Positions 17,531-28,500 of a stretch of DNA of 64,000 nucleotides are shown here, piece by piece; within the stretch, counting starts at the first letter, position 1; each line of letters begins with the position of its first letter. The translations under genes were made by a program, and so were the position numbers. Source of the stretch: CAVQEK01 sp963711495 (GTDB taxonomy: Bacteria > Bacteroidota > Bacteroidia > Cytophagales > Cyclobacteriaceae); NCBI GenBank assembly GCA_963711495.1, contig CAVQEK010000013.1:248001-312000 (forward strand), given 5' to 3'. The notes under the pieces are model-generated. The model searched no databases, was not told where the DNA came from, and saw only the letters and a program-made list of their open reading frames with translations.

Positions 17531-18454
17531 GACAAAAGCAATATTCTTTTTTATGCCCTTCCAGTCTGCTCTTTTTAAAGCCGTGTGTTTAAAAACCGCA
17601 TTGAAAACATCCTCTGTCATTTCTTCCCACTCATTGTTAGTCAGTTTTTTAAAAGACTCCGAAGGTTCAAAGGCAGTTTCATGATGTGGTTTTGAAAACC
17701 GATTCCAGGGGCACACATCCTGGCAAATATCACAACCGAAAATCCAGTTTTTGAATTTTCCTTCAAAATCAGCAGGAATTTCATCTTTCAGTTCTATGGT
17801 CAGGTACGATATGCACCGGCTGGCGTCAAGTACTCCTGGCTGCGGAAATGCATTGGTAGGACATGCATCGAGACATTTGGTACAAGTACCGCAAAAATCT
17901 CCAATCGGATTGTCATATTTCAGTTCAAGGTCAATGATCAATTCTGCTAAAAAGAAAAAGCTGCCGTAACTTCGATTGAGCAGAAGTGTATTTTTCCCAA
18001 GCCAGCCCAGTCCACTTTTAGCGGCCCACTGCCTTTCCATCACTGGGGCAGAGTCCACGAAAACCCTGCCGTTGATTTCACCTACTTCATCCCGGACCTG
18101 GGATAAAAGTGTTTTTAATTTATCCTTGATCACCCAATGATAATCTTTTCCATAAGCGTATTTGGCCACTTTATAATGGTCTGATGTAGTCGGGTAGTAA
18201 TTGGGGTAATAGTTGTATAGTAACGAGATCACTGATTTTGCCCCGGGGACAAGCAAGGCAGGATCGAGTCGTTTTTCGAAGTGATTGGCCATGTACATCA
18301 TTTTTCCATGAAATCCCTTGTTTAGCCAGTCTTCCAATTTGCGTGCCTCATTGTCGAGTCTTTCCGCTTTGGCAATACCACAAAAAAGAAAACCCAATTC
18401 ACTGGCTTTTCTTTTGATCAAAGAAGCGTGTTGTTGTTGTGTTGAATTTTTCAA
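17513..18454 (-). CDS. queG: Epoxyqueuosine reductase
   Basis: QueG reduces epoxyqueuosine to queuosine in tRNA, using cobalamin and two 4Fe-4S clusters. The two ferredoxin-type cysteine sets are CGTCTKCLDACP and CDICQDVCPW. Upstream lie the family segments KYAYGKDYHWVIKDKL and DSAPVMERQWAAKSGLGW. The length of 313 residues is normal. The only start fitting the family N-terminus is a TTG at 18452-18454, in the same frame as and 15 bases after the ruvB stop. The two genes are co-transcribed. Confidence 0.93.
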   Translation of the reverse strand: MKNSTQQQHASLIKRKASELGFLFCGIAKAERLDNEARKLEDWLNKGFHGKMMYMANHFEKRLDPALLVPGAKSVISLLYNYYPNYYPTTSDHYKVAKYAYGKDYHWVIKDKLKTLLSQVRDEVGEINGRVFVDSAPVMERQWAAKSGLGWLGKNTLLLNRSYGSFFFLAELIIDLELKYDNPIGDFCGTCTKCLDACPTNAFPQPGVLDASRCISYLTIELKDEIPADFEGKFKNWIFGCDICQDVCPWNRFSKPHHETAFEPSESFKKLTNNEWEEMTEDVFNAVFKHTALKRADWKGIKKNIAFVKKKPR

Positions 18455-18469
18455 ATACTGATTCTTGAT

Positions 18470-19504
18470 TTACAATTCTTCGAACAAAGTTCCGGTTCTT
18501 CCCGGGGGCTTTAAATTGAGATGCTTGTAAGCCAATGCGGTTGTCTCTCTTCCTCGTGAAGTACGTTTGATGTAACCTTCCTGAATTAAAAACGGTTCAT
18601 ATACTTCCTCAATTGTTTCCGCCTCCTCCCCACAGGCAGTGGCAATGGTAGAAATGCCAACTGGCCCTCCATTGAACTTTTCTATGATTGTACGTATAAT
18701 GCGGTTGTCCATATCATCCAGACCATGTTGATCGACATCAAGCGCTTTCAAAGCGATGTTGGCAATTTCCTTGGTGATCACTCCTGTCCCTTTGATCTCT
18801 GCAAAATCCCTGGTCCGTCTTAGTAAATTGTTGGCGATTCGGGGTGTTCCCCTGCTCCGTCGCGCCAGTTCCTGGGCGGCATTTTCTTCAATGGGACAGT
18901 TGAGTATTTTTGCCGAACGCAACACAATTTTATGCAAGAGTGTGCTATCGTAATATTCCAACCGTGCATTGATGCCAAACCGTGCCCGCAAAGGCGCCGT
19001 GAGCAAACCTGCCCTGGTGGTAGCGCCTATTAGTGTAAAAGGATTCAAGCTGATCTGTACCGATCGTGCGCTTGGTCCCGAATCAAGCATGATATCAATT
19101 TTGTAATCTTCCATGGCGGAATACAGGTATTCTTCAACCACAGGATTAAGACGGTGAATTTCATCAATAAACAGCACATCGCCGGGCTCCAAATTCGTCA
19201 GTAAACCCGCAAGATCGCCGGGTTTGTCGAGCACAGGTCCGGAAGATACTTTGAGGTTCGAATGGAGTTCATTGGATATGATATGAGAAAGCGTGGTCTT
19301 TCCCAGACCTGGAGGTCCATGGAGCAAAACATGGTCCAGCGGTTCTTTTCTCTTTTTGGCGGCAAGCACAAATATCTTTATATTGTCGACCACCTTATCC
19401 TGTCCAAAAAATTCTTCAAAAACCAGCGGACGCAATGCCCGTTCTATTTCTTTGTCGGCAGGACTCAAACTGTCATCATCACCACGCAAATATTCTTCTC
19501 GCAT
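18470..19504 (-). CDS. ruvB: Holliday junction helicase RuvB
   Basis: RuvB is the ring-shaped AAA+ motor that drives branch migration at Holliday junctions together with RuvA. Walker A is GPPGLGKTTL, Walker B is LFIDEIHRL, sensor 1 is IGATTRAGLLT with PLRARFG, and the C-terminal winged helix contains RTSRGRETTALAYKHL. The 344-residue length is standard. A possible promoter on the minus strand (TTTG, 21 bases, TAATTTAG, one mismatch) covers about 19529-19561. Confidence 0.97.
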   Translation of the reverse strand: MREEYLRGDDDSLSPADKEIERALRPLVFEEFFGQDKVVDNIKIFVLAAKKRKEPLDHVLLHGPPGLGKTTLSHIISNELHSNLKVSSGPVLDKPGDLAGLLTNLEPGDVLFIDEIHRLNPVVEEYLYSAMEDYKIDIMLDSGPSARSVQISLNPFTLIGATTRAGLLTAPLRARFGINARLEYYDSTLLHKIVLRSAKILNCPIEENAAQELARRSRGTPRIANNLLRRTRDFAEIKGTGVITKEIANIALKALDVDQHGLDDMDNRIIRTIIEKFNGGPVGISTIATACGEEAETIEEVYEPFLIQEGYIKRTSRGRETTALAYKHLNLKPPGRTGTLFEEL

Positions 19505-19591
19505 TGCTTAGTTTATAATTGCACTAAATTAATGATTAGGCCCAATATTTCACAAATATGGATTAAATTGCGGCCCGAAAACGGGGAAGTT

Positions 19592-20635
19592 ATGTTAAAT
19601 AAAAGTTTTCTCAAAAGACTTTATCCACTGCTGATTGTACTGGCAGTATTTATTGTTTGGAAAATACGCAAGCATGAACCGGCATCAAAACTGGTGGAGT
19701 TTACCGGGCGTACCCCTGGCAAAATAGGATATACCATCAAATACTACGACGCAGAAGGGAGAAATTTTAGCCAACCTGTTGATTCGATGCTGGCGGAGTG
19801 GAACAATGCGTTTTCAATCTTCATTCCCAGCTCCGAGGTATCAACACTCAATCGTGATTCCTGTCATGTATACAAGTCGCCTTATTTTTTAACCGTACTC
19901 AAAATAAGTCGCGAAGTTTATGAAAGATCTCATGGTGCATTTGACCCTACCGTAGGGCCCCTGGTGAATGCCTGGGGATTTGGCCCTGAGGACACCATGA
20001 TGCCGGACAGTGCCAAAGTTGACAGCCTCAAAGCGCTGGTCGGTTTTAATAAAGTGTACTTCAACGATACTATGATCTGTAAAGCAGACCGGCGTATGCA
20101 GCTTAATTTCAATGCGCTGGCAGATGGTGATGGTGCGGATATTGTCACTGCCTTTCTCGAGTCCAAAGGTATCAAAGATATTCTGGTCGATGTAGGAGGC
20201 GAACTCAAGGCGAAGGGTGAAAAACCTGGTGGTCAAATGTGGAGGACAGCCATCGAGGATCCTACTGTGGATTTTTATGAAGAACGGATCCTGGCGGTAG
20301 TGAATCTGAAAAACAAGGGCGTTGCTACTTCGGGCAACTACCGTAACTATTACGTAAAAGATGGTCGTAAATATGTACATACCATCGACCCTGAAAGTGG
20401 ATATCCCGCATTGCGCTCCATCCTGAGCGCATCAGTTTTTTCCGACACATGTGCCGTGGCAGATGCTTTTGCCACGTCTTTCATGGTGATGGGCGTTGAT
20501 AGAGCAAAGGAAGTATTGGCCCAAAACAAACATATCGATGCCTATCTGGTGTATACTGATGAAAATGGGAAACTGGCAACTTATGTGACCGATGGAATTG
20601 CCGGATATATTGAGAAAAGTAATGCTGAAAACTGA
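19592..20635 (+). CDS. apbE: FAD:protein FMN transferase (ApbE family)
   Basis: ApbE enzymes attach FMN covalently to threonines of exported flavoproteins such as Na+-NQR and RNF subunits. The 347-residue protein has an N-terminal membrane anchor (LYPLLIVLAVFIVWKIRKH) without a lipobox. Family motifs are SEVSTLNR, GAFDPTVGPLVNAWGFG, FNALADGDGADIV, DVGGELKAKGEKP, GVATSGNYRNYY and HTIDPESGYPA. A longer open frame upstream runs antisense to ruvB and is not used. The ATG at 19592 gives a complete anchor. The end overlaps the next gene by 14 bases. Confidence 0.93.
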   Translation: MLNKSFLKRLYPLLIVLAVFIVWKIRKHEPASKLVEFTGRTPGKIGYTIKYYDAEGRNFSQPVDSMLAEWNNAFSIFIPSSEVSTLNRDSCHVYKSPYFLTVLKISREVYERSHGAFDPTVGPLVNAWGFGPEDTMMPDSAKVDSLKALVGFNKVYFNDTMICKADRRMQLNFNALADGDGADIVTAFLESKGIKDILVDVGGELKAKGEKPGGQMWRTAIEDPTVDFYEERILAVVNLKNKGVATSGNYRNYYVKDGRKYVHTIDPESGYPALRSILSASVFSDTCAVADAFATSFMVMGVDRAKEVLAQNKHIDAYLVYTDENGKLATYVTDGIAGYIEKSNAEN

Positions 20636-21356
20636 GGAATGGTTCGGTGAATGGTTTGATTCGCCTTATTATCATATTTTATACAAAAACAGGGATCAGG
20701 AGGAAGCTCAGGCTTTCATTGATAAAATAGCAGAGCATCTTCACATAATGCCGCAGGATAAAATTATGGACCTGGCTTGTGGCAAAGGCAGACACTCCAT
20801 TTATTTGAATAAGAAAGGATTTGATGTGGTCGGGCTTGATCTTTCACCGCAAAACATCGAGTTTGCCCGGCAATTTGAAAATCACCGCCTTAAATTCTAT
20901 GTGCACGACATGCGTGAAATCTGGGCACAAGATCAATTTAATTACATTTTCAACCTTTTCACCAGTTTCGGATATTTCGATACCGATGAAGAACACGAAC
21001 TGGCCATATGTTCCATGACAAAAAGCCTGGTTCCCGGAGGAATTTTGTTGATCGACTTTCTAAATCCCTACACCGTGATCCACAATTTGGTGCCAGCCGA
21101 AACAAAGCAAATAAATGGCATTGAATTCCATATTTCAAAATGCGTGCGTAATGGATATATCCTCAAAGAAATTCAATTCACCGACCATGGGAAAACATAT
21201 GAATTCCAGGAACGCGTTAAGGCCATCCGGCGATTGCAATTCATGGAATTTTTCAAAAAGGCACACCTTGGGCTAAAAGAGATCTTTGGTGATTATAACT
21301 TGAATCCATATGTCGCCGAATCTTCTGAGCGAATGATATTTGTATTGCAAAAATAG
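20622..21356 (+). CDS. Class I SAM-dependent methyltransferase
   Basis: This 244-residue protein has a Rossmann methyltransferase core. Motif I is IMDLACGKGRHSIYL, the acidic end of strand 2 is VVGLDLSPQNIEFA, and motif IV is near YIFNLFTSFGYF. The N-terminus (EEWFGEWFDSPYYHILYKNR) is seen in a Bacteroidota family often annotated only as a methyltransferase. Its substrate is not known. It starts within the end of apbE (14-base overlap) and its stop lies one base before the ZIP transporter gene. Confidence 0.85.
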   Translation: MLKTEEWFGEWFDSPYYHILYKNRDQEEAQAFIDKIAEHLHIMPQDKIMDLACGKGRHSIYLNKKGFDVVGLDLSPQNIEFARQFENHRLKFYVHDMREIWAQDQFNYIFNLFTSFGYFDTDEEHELAICSMTKSLVPGGILLIDFLNPYTVIHNLVPAETKQINGIEFHISKCVRNGYILKEIQFTDHGKTYEFQERVKAIRRLQFMEFFKKAHLGLKEIFGDYNLNPYVAESSERMIFVLQK

Positions 21357-21357
21357 G

Positions 21358-22101
21358 ATGACACTTTTCTATACGCTTATACTTTTCTTTGCCGCATTTA
21401 TTCCTGGATTGGTAATCATTTTTTATAAGAAACCACTCCACATCAACTTAAATAATCTTTTGATCTTTGCCGGTGCTTATATTTTTTCCATCACCATTGT
21501 TCATCTGCTCCCCGAATTACTCGCCAACACCGATCACCCTGGTGAAATTGCCATTTTTGTTTTGCTGGGATACATTATGCAAACGCTCATCGATTATATG
21601 ACTTCAGGAGTAGAGCACGGTCATCGGCATACCGGCCACCTTTCTATTTCACCCTTTGTTTTGCTGATTGGCTTGAGCCTTCATTCTATTATGGATGGTA
21701 GTATTCTGGTACAGCCCGGCAATGGGATTGTCTCCGGAAATCACTGGCATTCCATGGGTTTGCTGGTGGGTATTGTGCTTCATAAAATTCCAGCGGCCAT
21801 CGTGTTAATGTCGGTATTGCAGGTGAAAGTCAAAAACTTCGCTGTTTTGATGATTATGTTATTAATTTTCAGTATCACTTCTCCTGCGGGCTATTTATTT
21901 AGTGATTATCTCAATGAATCTCATTTACTGGGAAAAGAAGGATTCTTAATCTTATTTGCCATGGTAAGTGGCAATTTTCTACATATTTCCACATCAATCT
22001 ATTTCGAAAGCAGTCCTGATCACGCCTTCAACAGAAAGAAGTTTATCATCAGTGGCATTGGGGTTTTGCTGGCAGTTTTAGTTGAAGTAATTCATCACTG
22101 A
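21358..22101 (+). CDS. ZIP-family divalent metal transporter
   Basis: This 247-residue inner-membrane protein has about eight hydrophobic helices. The metal-path histidine motifs of the ZIP family are visible: HLLPELL in an early helix, GLSLHSIMDG in TM4 and LHKIPAA in TM5. A histidine-rich cytoplasmic loop (VEHGHRHTGH) is typical of zinc or iron carriers. The start is ATG 21358, one base after the methyltransferase stop. It completes an apbE-methyltransferase-ZIP operon. Confidence 0.88.
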   Translation: MTLFYTLILFFAAFIPGLVIIFYKKPLHINLNNLLIFAGAYIFSITIVHLLPELLANTDHPGEIAIFVLLGYIMQTLIDYMTSGVEHGHRHTGHLSISPFVLLIGLSLHSIMDGSILVQPGNGIVSGNHWHSMGLLVGIVLHKIPAAIVLMSVLQVKVKNFAVLMIMLLIFSITSPAGYLFSDYLNESHLLGKEGFLILFAMVSGNFLHISTSIYFESSPDHAFNRKKFIISGIGVLLAVLVEVIHH

Positions 22102-22330
22102 GATTATTCAAAAAATCGAAAAATAGGGTTCAATTCGAATTTATACGTTAAAAATTTTTTTCAAAAGCACCATCCTTGCTTAAAAATTTATATATTTCAA
22201 ATTACAAATTGCGAGATGCATTGTCTCGAACCTGAGCTGATTTCAGTGTGATTCTTTACAATCCACTGATCATTTTAAAGTATTCAAACAGAACTTCAAT
22301 TATTAATTCAATATATAATATTAAAAACTT

Positions 22331-24235
22331 ATGGCTACAAAGATTCACACCTTAGGAGGCTACATTCACGAGTATCAGAAAAGTCTACAGAACCCGGAAG
22401 CATTCTGGACCCAGATTGCGGAGACCTTTTTCTGGAGAAAGCGATGGGATACGGTGGTGGACTGGGAGTTTAAAACTCCGAGTATTAAATGGTTCATTAA
22501 TGGTAAACTGAACATTACCGAAAATATTTTTGAACGCAATCTGTACACGCGGGGAGACCAACCGGCCATTATCTGGGAACCCAACGACCCAAACGAAAAA
22601 CACATTACGCTCACCTATCGCCAACTTTACGAAAAGGTTTGTCAGTTTTCCAATACACTGAAAGCCCAGGGTGTTGCCAAAGGAGATCGCGTAGTGATTT
22701 ATATGCCAATGGTACCCGAAGCGGCCATTGCCATGCTTGCCTGTGCCCGAATCGGCGCCGTTCATTCGGTGGTCTTCGCGGGGTTTTCAGCCAATTCACT
22801 CGCTGACCGTATCAATGATTGCAGTGCTAAGATGGTGCTGACATCCGATGGAAATTTCAGGGGTACAAAGACTATTCCGGTGAAAGATGTGGTGGATGAG
22901 GCCCTGAAAACCTGTAAATCCGTAGAGACGGTCATTGTATTAAAACGCACTGTTACCCCGGTGCAAATGGTCGATGGACGCGATATCTGGTGGCACGAAG
23001 CTATTGATGGCATTTCAAGGGAAAATACTGCAGAGGTCATGGATTCGGAAGACATGTTGTTTATTTTATATACATCCGGCTCTACCGGAAAACCAAAAGG
23101 CGTTGTACACACAATAGGTGGATATATGGTGTATACATCCTATACATTTGAAAATGTTTTCAGATATGGCGATGCCGATATTTTTTGGTGTACTGCCGAT
23201 GTTGGTTGGGTCACAGGGCATTCATATATTGTTTATGGGCCGTTACTCTCCGGGGCGACCTCTTTGATGTTTGAGGGGATACCTACTTATCCTCATGCAG
23301 GTCGATTTTGGGAAATTTGTGAAAAACACAAGGTGAACCAGTTCTATACAGCCCCCACAGCCATAAGGGCATTACAGGCATTCGGGCAAGAACCCGTGGA
23401 GCCTTACGATCTTTCTTCACTCAAAGTGCTTGGCACTGTGGGTGAGCCCATCAATGAAGAAGCCTGGCACTGGTATCATGACTTTGTCGGCAATGGCAGG
23501 TGCCCGATTGTGGATACCTGGTGGCAAACGGAAACGGGTGGAATTTTGATCTCACCGATTGCCGGAGTAACCCCGACCAAACCGGCCTATGCGACTTTAC
23601 CACTGCCTGGAATACAACCGGTAATATTGGATGAAAATGGAAAAGAGATTTCCGGAAACAGTATCCAGGGTAATCTATGTATAAAATTCCCTTGGCCTGG
23701 GATGCTTCGTACTACCTACGGAGACCATGAACGGTGTCGGAAAACTTATTTTAGCAAATTTAAAGGATATTATTTCACAGGCGATGGTGTAAAGCGTGAT
23801 GAAGATGGATATTACCGTATTTTAGGCCGTGTCGATGATGTTATCAATGTTTCTGGTCACCGTATGGGTACGGCAGAAGTTGAAAATGCCATCAATGAAC
23901 ATCCTAAAGTTATTGAATCTGCCGTGGTCGGCTTTCCGCATGAAATCAAGGGCCAGGGTATTTATGCATTTTGCATTTGCGATATGACCGATCGATCCGA
24001 AGCCAACCTTAAAAGGGAGATTAGGGTGACCGTGAGCAATATTATTGGCCCGATAGCCAAACCCGATAAAATCCAGATTGTTCCGGGGTTGCCCAAAACA
24101 CGTTCAGGGAAGATCATGCGTCGCATTCTGAGAAATATCGCGCATGGTGAAATGAATAATTTTGGTGATACAACAACCTTACTCGACCCAGATGTAGTCA
24201 ACAAAATTATAGAAGGGGCGCCCTCAGCAGATTAA
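22331..24235 (+). CDS. acs: Acetyl-CoA synthetase
   Basis: Acs activates acetate to acetyl-CoA through acetyl-AMP. The 634-residue protein has the adenylation motif YTSGSTGKPKGVVHT, DTWWQTETGG, the hinge region GRVDDVINVSGHRMGTAE, and the C-terminal lysine motif PKTRSGKIMRR, which is a known acetylation site for control of the enzyme. The start ATG follows an AT-rich leader of 229 bases (22102-22330), in which only a short GAGA/TCTC inverted repeat and no clear -7 element was seen. A terminator follows the gene. Confidence 0.96.
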   Translation: MATKIHTLGGYIHEYQKSLQNPEAFWTQIAETFFWRKRWDTVVDWEFKTPSIKWFINGKLNITENIFERNLYTRGDQPAIIWEPNDPNEKHITLTYRQLYEKVCQFSNTLKAQGVAKGDRVVIYMPMVPEAAIAMLACARIGAVHSVVFAGFSANSLADRINDCSAKMVLTSDGNFRGTKTIPVKDVVDEALKTCKSVETVIVLKRTVTPVQMVDGRDIWWHEAIDGISRENTAEVMDSEDMLFILYTSGSTGKPKGVVHTIGGYMVYTSYTFENVFRYGDADIFWCTADVGWVTGHSYIVYGPLLSGATSLMFEGIPTYPHAGRFWEICEKHKVNQFYTAPTAIRALQAFGQEPVEPYDLSSLKVLGTVGEPINEEAWHWYHDFVGNGRCPIVDTWWQTETGGILISPIAGVTPTKPAYATLPLPGIQPVILDENGKEISGNSIQGNLCIKFPWPGMLRTTYGDHERCRKTYFSKFKGYYFTGDGVKRDEDGYYRILGRVDDVINVSGHRMGTAEVENAINEHPKVIESAVVGFPHEIKGQGIYAFCICDMTDRSEANLKREIRVTVSNIIGPIAKPDKIQIVPGLPKTRSGKIMRRILRNIAHGEMNNFGDTTTLLDPDVVNKIIEGAPSAD

Positions 24236-24263
24236 TTGATGAATATTGAAATTACAAATCATA

Positions 24264-24300
24264 GCGACCTGGTTTTAATTCAAAAGTCAGGTTGCTTTTT
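24264..24300 (+). terminator. Intrinsic terminator after acs
   Basis: GCGACCTG at 24264-24271 pairs with CAGGTTGC at 24288-24295 (one G-T wobble), followed by six T. It lies 29 bases after the acs stop. Confidence 0.85.
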
Positions 24301-24429
24301 TCTTTAAAAGTCGTCTTGGGCAACTTCCGCAGAAAGCTAGATTTATGGAAATACTGGTAAAAACCGGATTTTAGTGGTGTTCTGTTAAATGGCTTGCACT
24401 TCTGGATTTGGCATTTAATTTAATTCCGT

Positions 24430-25527
24430 TTATTCCAGGTTTGCGGGCAATGTAAATTTGAAAATACTTCCTTCGCCTTCCTTACTTTCTACCCAGATCC
24501 GGCCATTGTTTTTCTCGATAAATTCTTTACAAATGATCAGCCCGAGTCCAGTGCCTTTTTCTTTACTTTTTCCAATAGAGTTGGGATTAATATCAATCCG
24601 GAAGAGTTTAGGAAGATCAGATTCGGATATCCCGATGCCGGTATCTTTTACCCAAAACTCCAAATGACCGTTCACAATATCGGCATGAAGTGAAACACGT
24701 CCTGAATCCGGTGTAAATTTAACTGCGTTGCTCGCAAGGTTTCGAATCACCGTTCTAAGCATATTGACATCGGTCTTAACTTGCAACGAATGGTCAATTT
24801 CAGCAACAAGTGATATATTCTTTTGACGCGCGGAATGTCCGATCAACTGAATAATTTCGTCAGTGAGTTCTTTTAACTTTACGTGTTCTTGCTTGATCGT
24901 GGCATTGTCGAGCTGGGTTCTGGACCATTCCAGCAAATTTTCCAGCAACTTACGCCCTACTTCGGCAGAATCTTTCAGCATTTCTACACTGGCCCTTACC
25001 TCTTCCATTTTACCTAATTCGAGCAAGTGAGCGATCAGATTGCTCAGGCCGAGCAATTGGTTTAGTGGACTTTTGAGGTCGTGAGCAATGATCGAAAAAA
25101 ATTTATCTTTCGTAGCATTCAGCTCCTTCAACTCTGTCTGCTGTCGTTTCAATTCCAGGTGAGTTTTTACTCTTGCCAGTAATTCCGATTTGTTGAAAGG
25201 TTTGGTGATATAGTCTACGCCACCCAGGTTAAATGCGTGCGTAATGCTCTCGATGTCCGTTTTGGCAGTCAAAAAAATCACGGGAATATCACATGTTTTT
25301 GGGTCAGATTTTAATTTTTGACATACTTCAAAACCGTCCATTTCCGGCATCATAATGTCCAGCAATATCAAATCGAATTGTTGAGACCACGCATGATTAA
25401 GCGCCATCTTACCATTCATGGCAAAATTGATCTCATAACCAGCCTGCTGGAGGAAACTGGCCACCAACTGAATATTTTTACTCACATCATCTACAATGAG
25501 TACTTTATAATGCTTTTGTTCCTCCAT
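24430..25527 (-). CDS. Receiver-histidine kinase hybrid
   Basis: This 365-residue cytoplasmic protein has an N-terminal response-regulator receiver (about 8-122; phospho-acceptor Asp57 in LILLDIMMPEMDG, conserved Lys in DYITKPFN). A short coiled linker follows, then HisKA (FFSIIAHDLKSPLNQLLGL) and HATPase_c (NLASNAVKFTP, DTGIGI and GTGLGL). In this architecture the receiver probably tunes the kinase. The gene starts 17 bases after the stop of the large PAS kinase, so it is in the same operon and is a likely phosphotransfer partner. No DNA-binding output domain is present in either. Confidence 0.93.
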   Translation of the reverse strand: MEEQKHYKVLIVDDVSKNIQLVASFLQQAGYEINFAMNGKMALNHAWSQQFDLILLDIMMPEMDGFEVCQKLKSDPKTCDIPVIFLTAKTDIESITHAFNLGGVDYITKPFNKSELLARVKTHLELKRQQTELKELNATKDKFFSIIAHDLKSPLNQLLGLSNLIAHLLELGKMEEVRASVEMLKDSAEVGRKLLENLLEWSRTQLDNATIKQEHVKLKELTDEIIQLIGHSARQKNISLVAEIDHSLQVKTDVNMLRTVIRNLASNAVKFTPDSGRVSLHADIVNGHLEFWVKDTGIGISESDLPKLFRIDINPNSIGKSKEKGTGLGLIICKEFIEKNNGRIWVESKEGEGSIFKFTLPANLE

Positions 25528-25544
25528 AAAATCAACCCCCGTCC

Positions 25545-28500
25545 TTAATTTTTCAACGAATGCAATATTTTCGGAAATGTTTTTAGTGAAATATTAATAT
25601 TATCCAGATCAAAATTTTTCACGAAACCGTTCAAGTCCTTACCAAGCAGCATCAAAGGTTTAATCTTATTCCGCTTCCCATAATTGTAAATTTCCCTGGA
25701 AAAATCATCAATTTGTGCAAATGATGATGTCTGACAAGCAGTTGACCATTTGTCGAGCAGCTCTTTTTCTGCTTTCTTTGGAATGGAATAACAGGTTGTA
25801 TTATTCTGGTCTAAGGACAATTTATCAGACTTTTTATCAATGCGTGTTTCGGGAAACATCACAGATATGATATTTTGTAAGTTCTTCAGATTTACAGGTT
25901 TTGGTAAATAATATCTGATATTAAATTGTTCGAGCATTTCGCTAATCAGATTTTCATCTTCAGCAATGGCGATAACTTGTGTTTTTCCTAATACTGCTGA
26001 TTCTTTAAAAGTTTGCAAAAATTCGTCCATGGACTTTTTCTGATTTAGAAAATCTATGATCAGGAGATCGACCTGGTTTTTATCCAATAAATTTGTCAGA
26101 CTTTGCATATTTTCCGAAAACTGGAGTTCTGCATTGGTATTATTGAAATATTGCTCCAGTAATTCCCGATTGGAAATATCTTTACTGAATATGGCAATAT
26201 TGATATTATTGAGTCTTATCTTATTCAGATTGAGTTCGGTACTGTCTTTTTTATGTCGTTTTTTAACATTGGTCAGGCGTACATTCGGTATGATTACCCT
26301 AAAAATACTTCCGCTGCCAGGTTCACTTTCTACTTTGATATCGCCGTTCATCAGTTCCACCAATCGTTTAGTTATTGAAAGCCCCAGACCGGTTCCCTCA
26401 TATTTTCTTTTATCGAGATCATCTTTCTGCCGGAATGCTTCAAAAATTGTCATTTTATCGTGATGCGCGATGCCAATCCCGGAATCGTGAACGCTGATTT
26501 CCAGCGCAATTCTATTCTTGCCAGGCTTGGTATTTTTAAGACTTTTGGCCTCAACTTTAACAAAACCTGTTTCGGTAAATTTAACTGCGTTGCCAACCAG
26601 ATTGAGTAATATTTGTCGCATTCGCTGGTCGTCGAGGTAAATGTTGGATTCAAGACTGGGATCGATCTGGAAATTCAGGTCGAGATTTTTTTGTTGTGCC
26701 TTGAGGTAAAATATTTGTTCAATATCATCAAAAATGTCATGAAGGTTGACCATATTGGTGTTGATGGTCATTTTGTTGGCCTCTATTTTTGATAGATCCA
26801 GAATGTCGTTGATCAGGTTGAGGAGTGTTTCACTGCTGGAACGAATTGATTTTAAATAGGCCTTGAGTTGATTGTCCGTAATTTTTGCATTGAGCAGATC
26901 CGTAAAACCAAGTACGGCATTCATGGGTGTTCTGATTTCATGCGACATGTTTGCAAGAAATGCGCTTTTGGCACGGTTAGCCTTCTCTGCTTCATCTTTG
27001 GCTTCCTGAAGGGCCATTTCCGCTATTTTGTTGTTGGTAAAATCGGTAATGACCGCAGCCCTTCGGTACGGGCTTCCAGCTGGGGTCATGATGGTGTTTT
27101 CCCGATACCAACACCATTTGATGTTCCCTTTTCCCGTTAAAAGTCTGAACTGGATGTCTAATGATTTTTGGTTGTTTTCGCGTGCACGGGAAAAAATTTC
27201 AATAACTCTTTCCCGATCATCGACATGAATCCAGTTGAGTACGACTTCGGGACTTTTCAGAAGAATTTCGAGGTCTCTTTCAATAAAATCTGCAAGATTC
27301 GGGCTGGCATAAAGAATTTCATTTTCCGCCGAAAACAGGACCAAAACATCCTGGGTTCTTTCTGCAAGTTCACGGAATTTCTCCTCACTTTCAACCAGGG
27401 CAAGTTCTGCTCTTTTTTGATCGGTAATATCACGAATGATGCATAAAACTTCATTTTCTGAATGGATCACCAGCCTTGCTTCATTATAAATCCGGCCATT
27501 TTCCGAATCCAGGTAGTAATGATAACTTTGAATTTGCTTGGTTTCAAAGGCATTTGCCAGACATCGATAAAACTCATCGCTGATGTACTTTGGAAAAATT
27601 TCTTTTACGGTTTTGCCCAGAAAGCTGGAAGGAAGAAACAAGAGTCGATCTTCATTGTCGGTAAAGCAGTTGATGAATCGTCCTTCCCGGTCAAAAATAA
27701 ATATGAAGTCCGGGATGGCTTTGAGAATGGCCTGTTTATTGGCTTCACTTTCCTGGAGGGCTTTTGCTGACATCACTTCATCGGTGATATCATCAGCCAG
27801 GGTGACAACACTGGATACTTTACCATATTTATCCAAAATGGGGAAAACCGATTCGTTGATATATCTTTTTTCCAGGAATGAATTGGAAGTATTGATATTG
27901 CTTGAATCAATTTCGATCTGATGGTTTAATGTGGCAATACCACGATAGGCATTTTTGTATATTTCTTCTCCGTTTTTAATAATCACGATGGGGTGTTCGA
28001 ATACATTGATTTGTTTCTCTTTTAACTTGGAATAATCGAGTTTATACAGATTTCGCATGGCATGATTCATCCGTTGTGAAAAGCCCATTTCATCGAAAAT
28101 GTGCAAGCCGACCGGTAAGTTTTCAATAATACTGTCCAGGAATTTACGGCTTCTTTCCAGTGCAATTTCCACTTCTTTTCGCTTGGTGATATCCTGGACA
28201 GCGCCTATAATTTGATCTACGCGACTTTCTTGATCATTCCAGATAGGTTTTGCCCTGTCAATAATCCACTTTGTTTCGTGCGCCTTTGTGAGAATGCGGT
28301 ATTCATTGTTTTGCGCAACAGAGGCCCTGAGATTTTCCAGTCCGGCGGAATACGGGTATTGAATATCCTCCGGATGAACAATGCTTTGCCAGCCACGTTC
28401 CATTGCATTGATTTCTTCCACAGTATAACCGGAAATCTTTTCAAAAGCACCACTAGACCAGATAATCGATGTTTCACCGGAAGCATTTATGGATATGCTA

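Noticed and set aside
19262..19591. Long upstream extension of the apbE frame
   Set aside because: It lies antisense within ruvB. The ATG at 19592 gives a normal ApbE with its membrane anchor.
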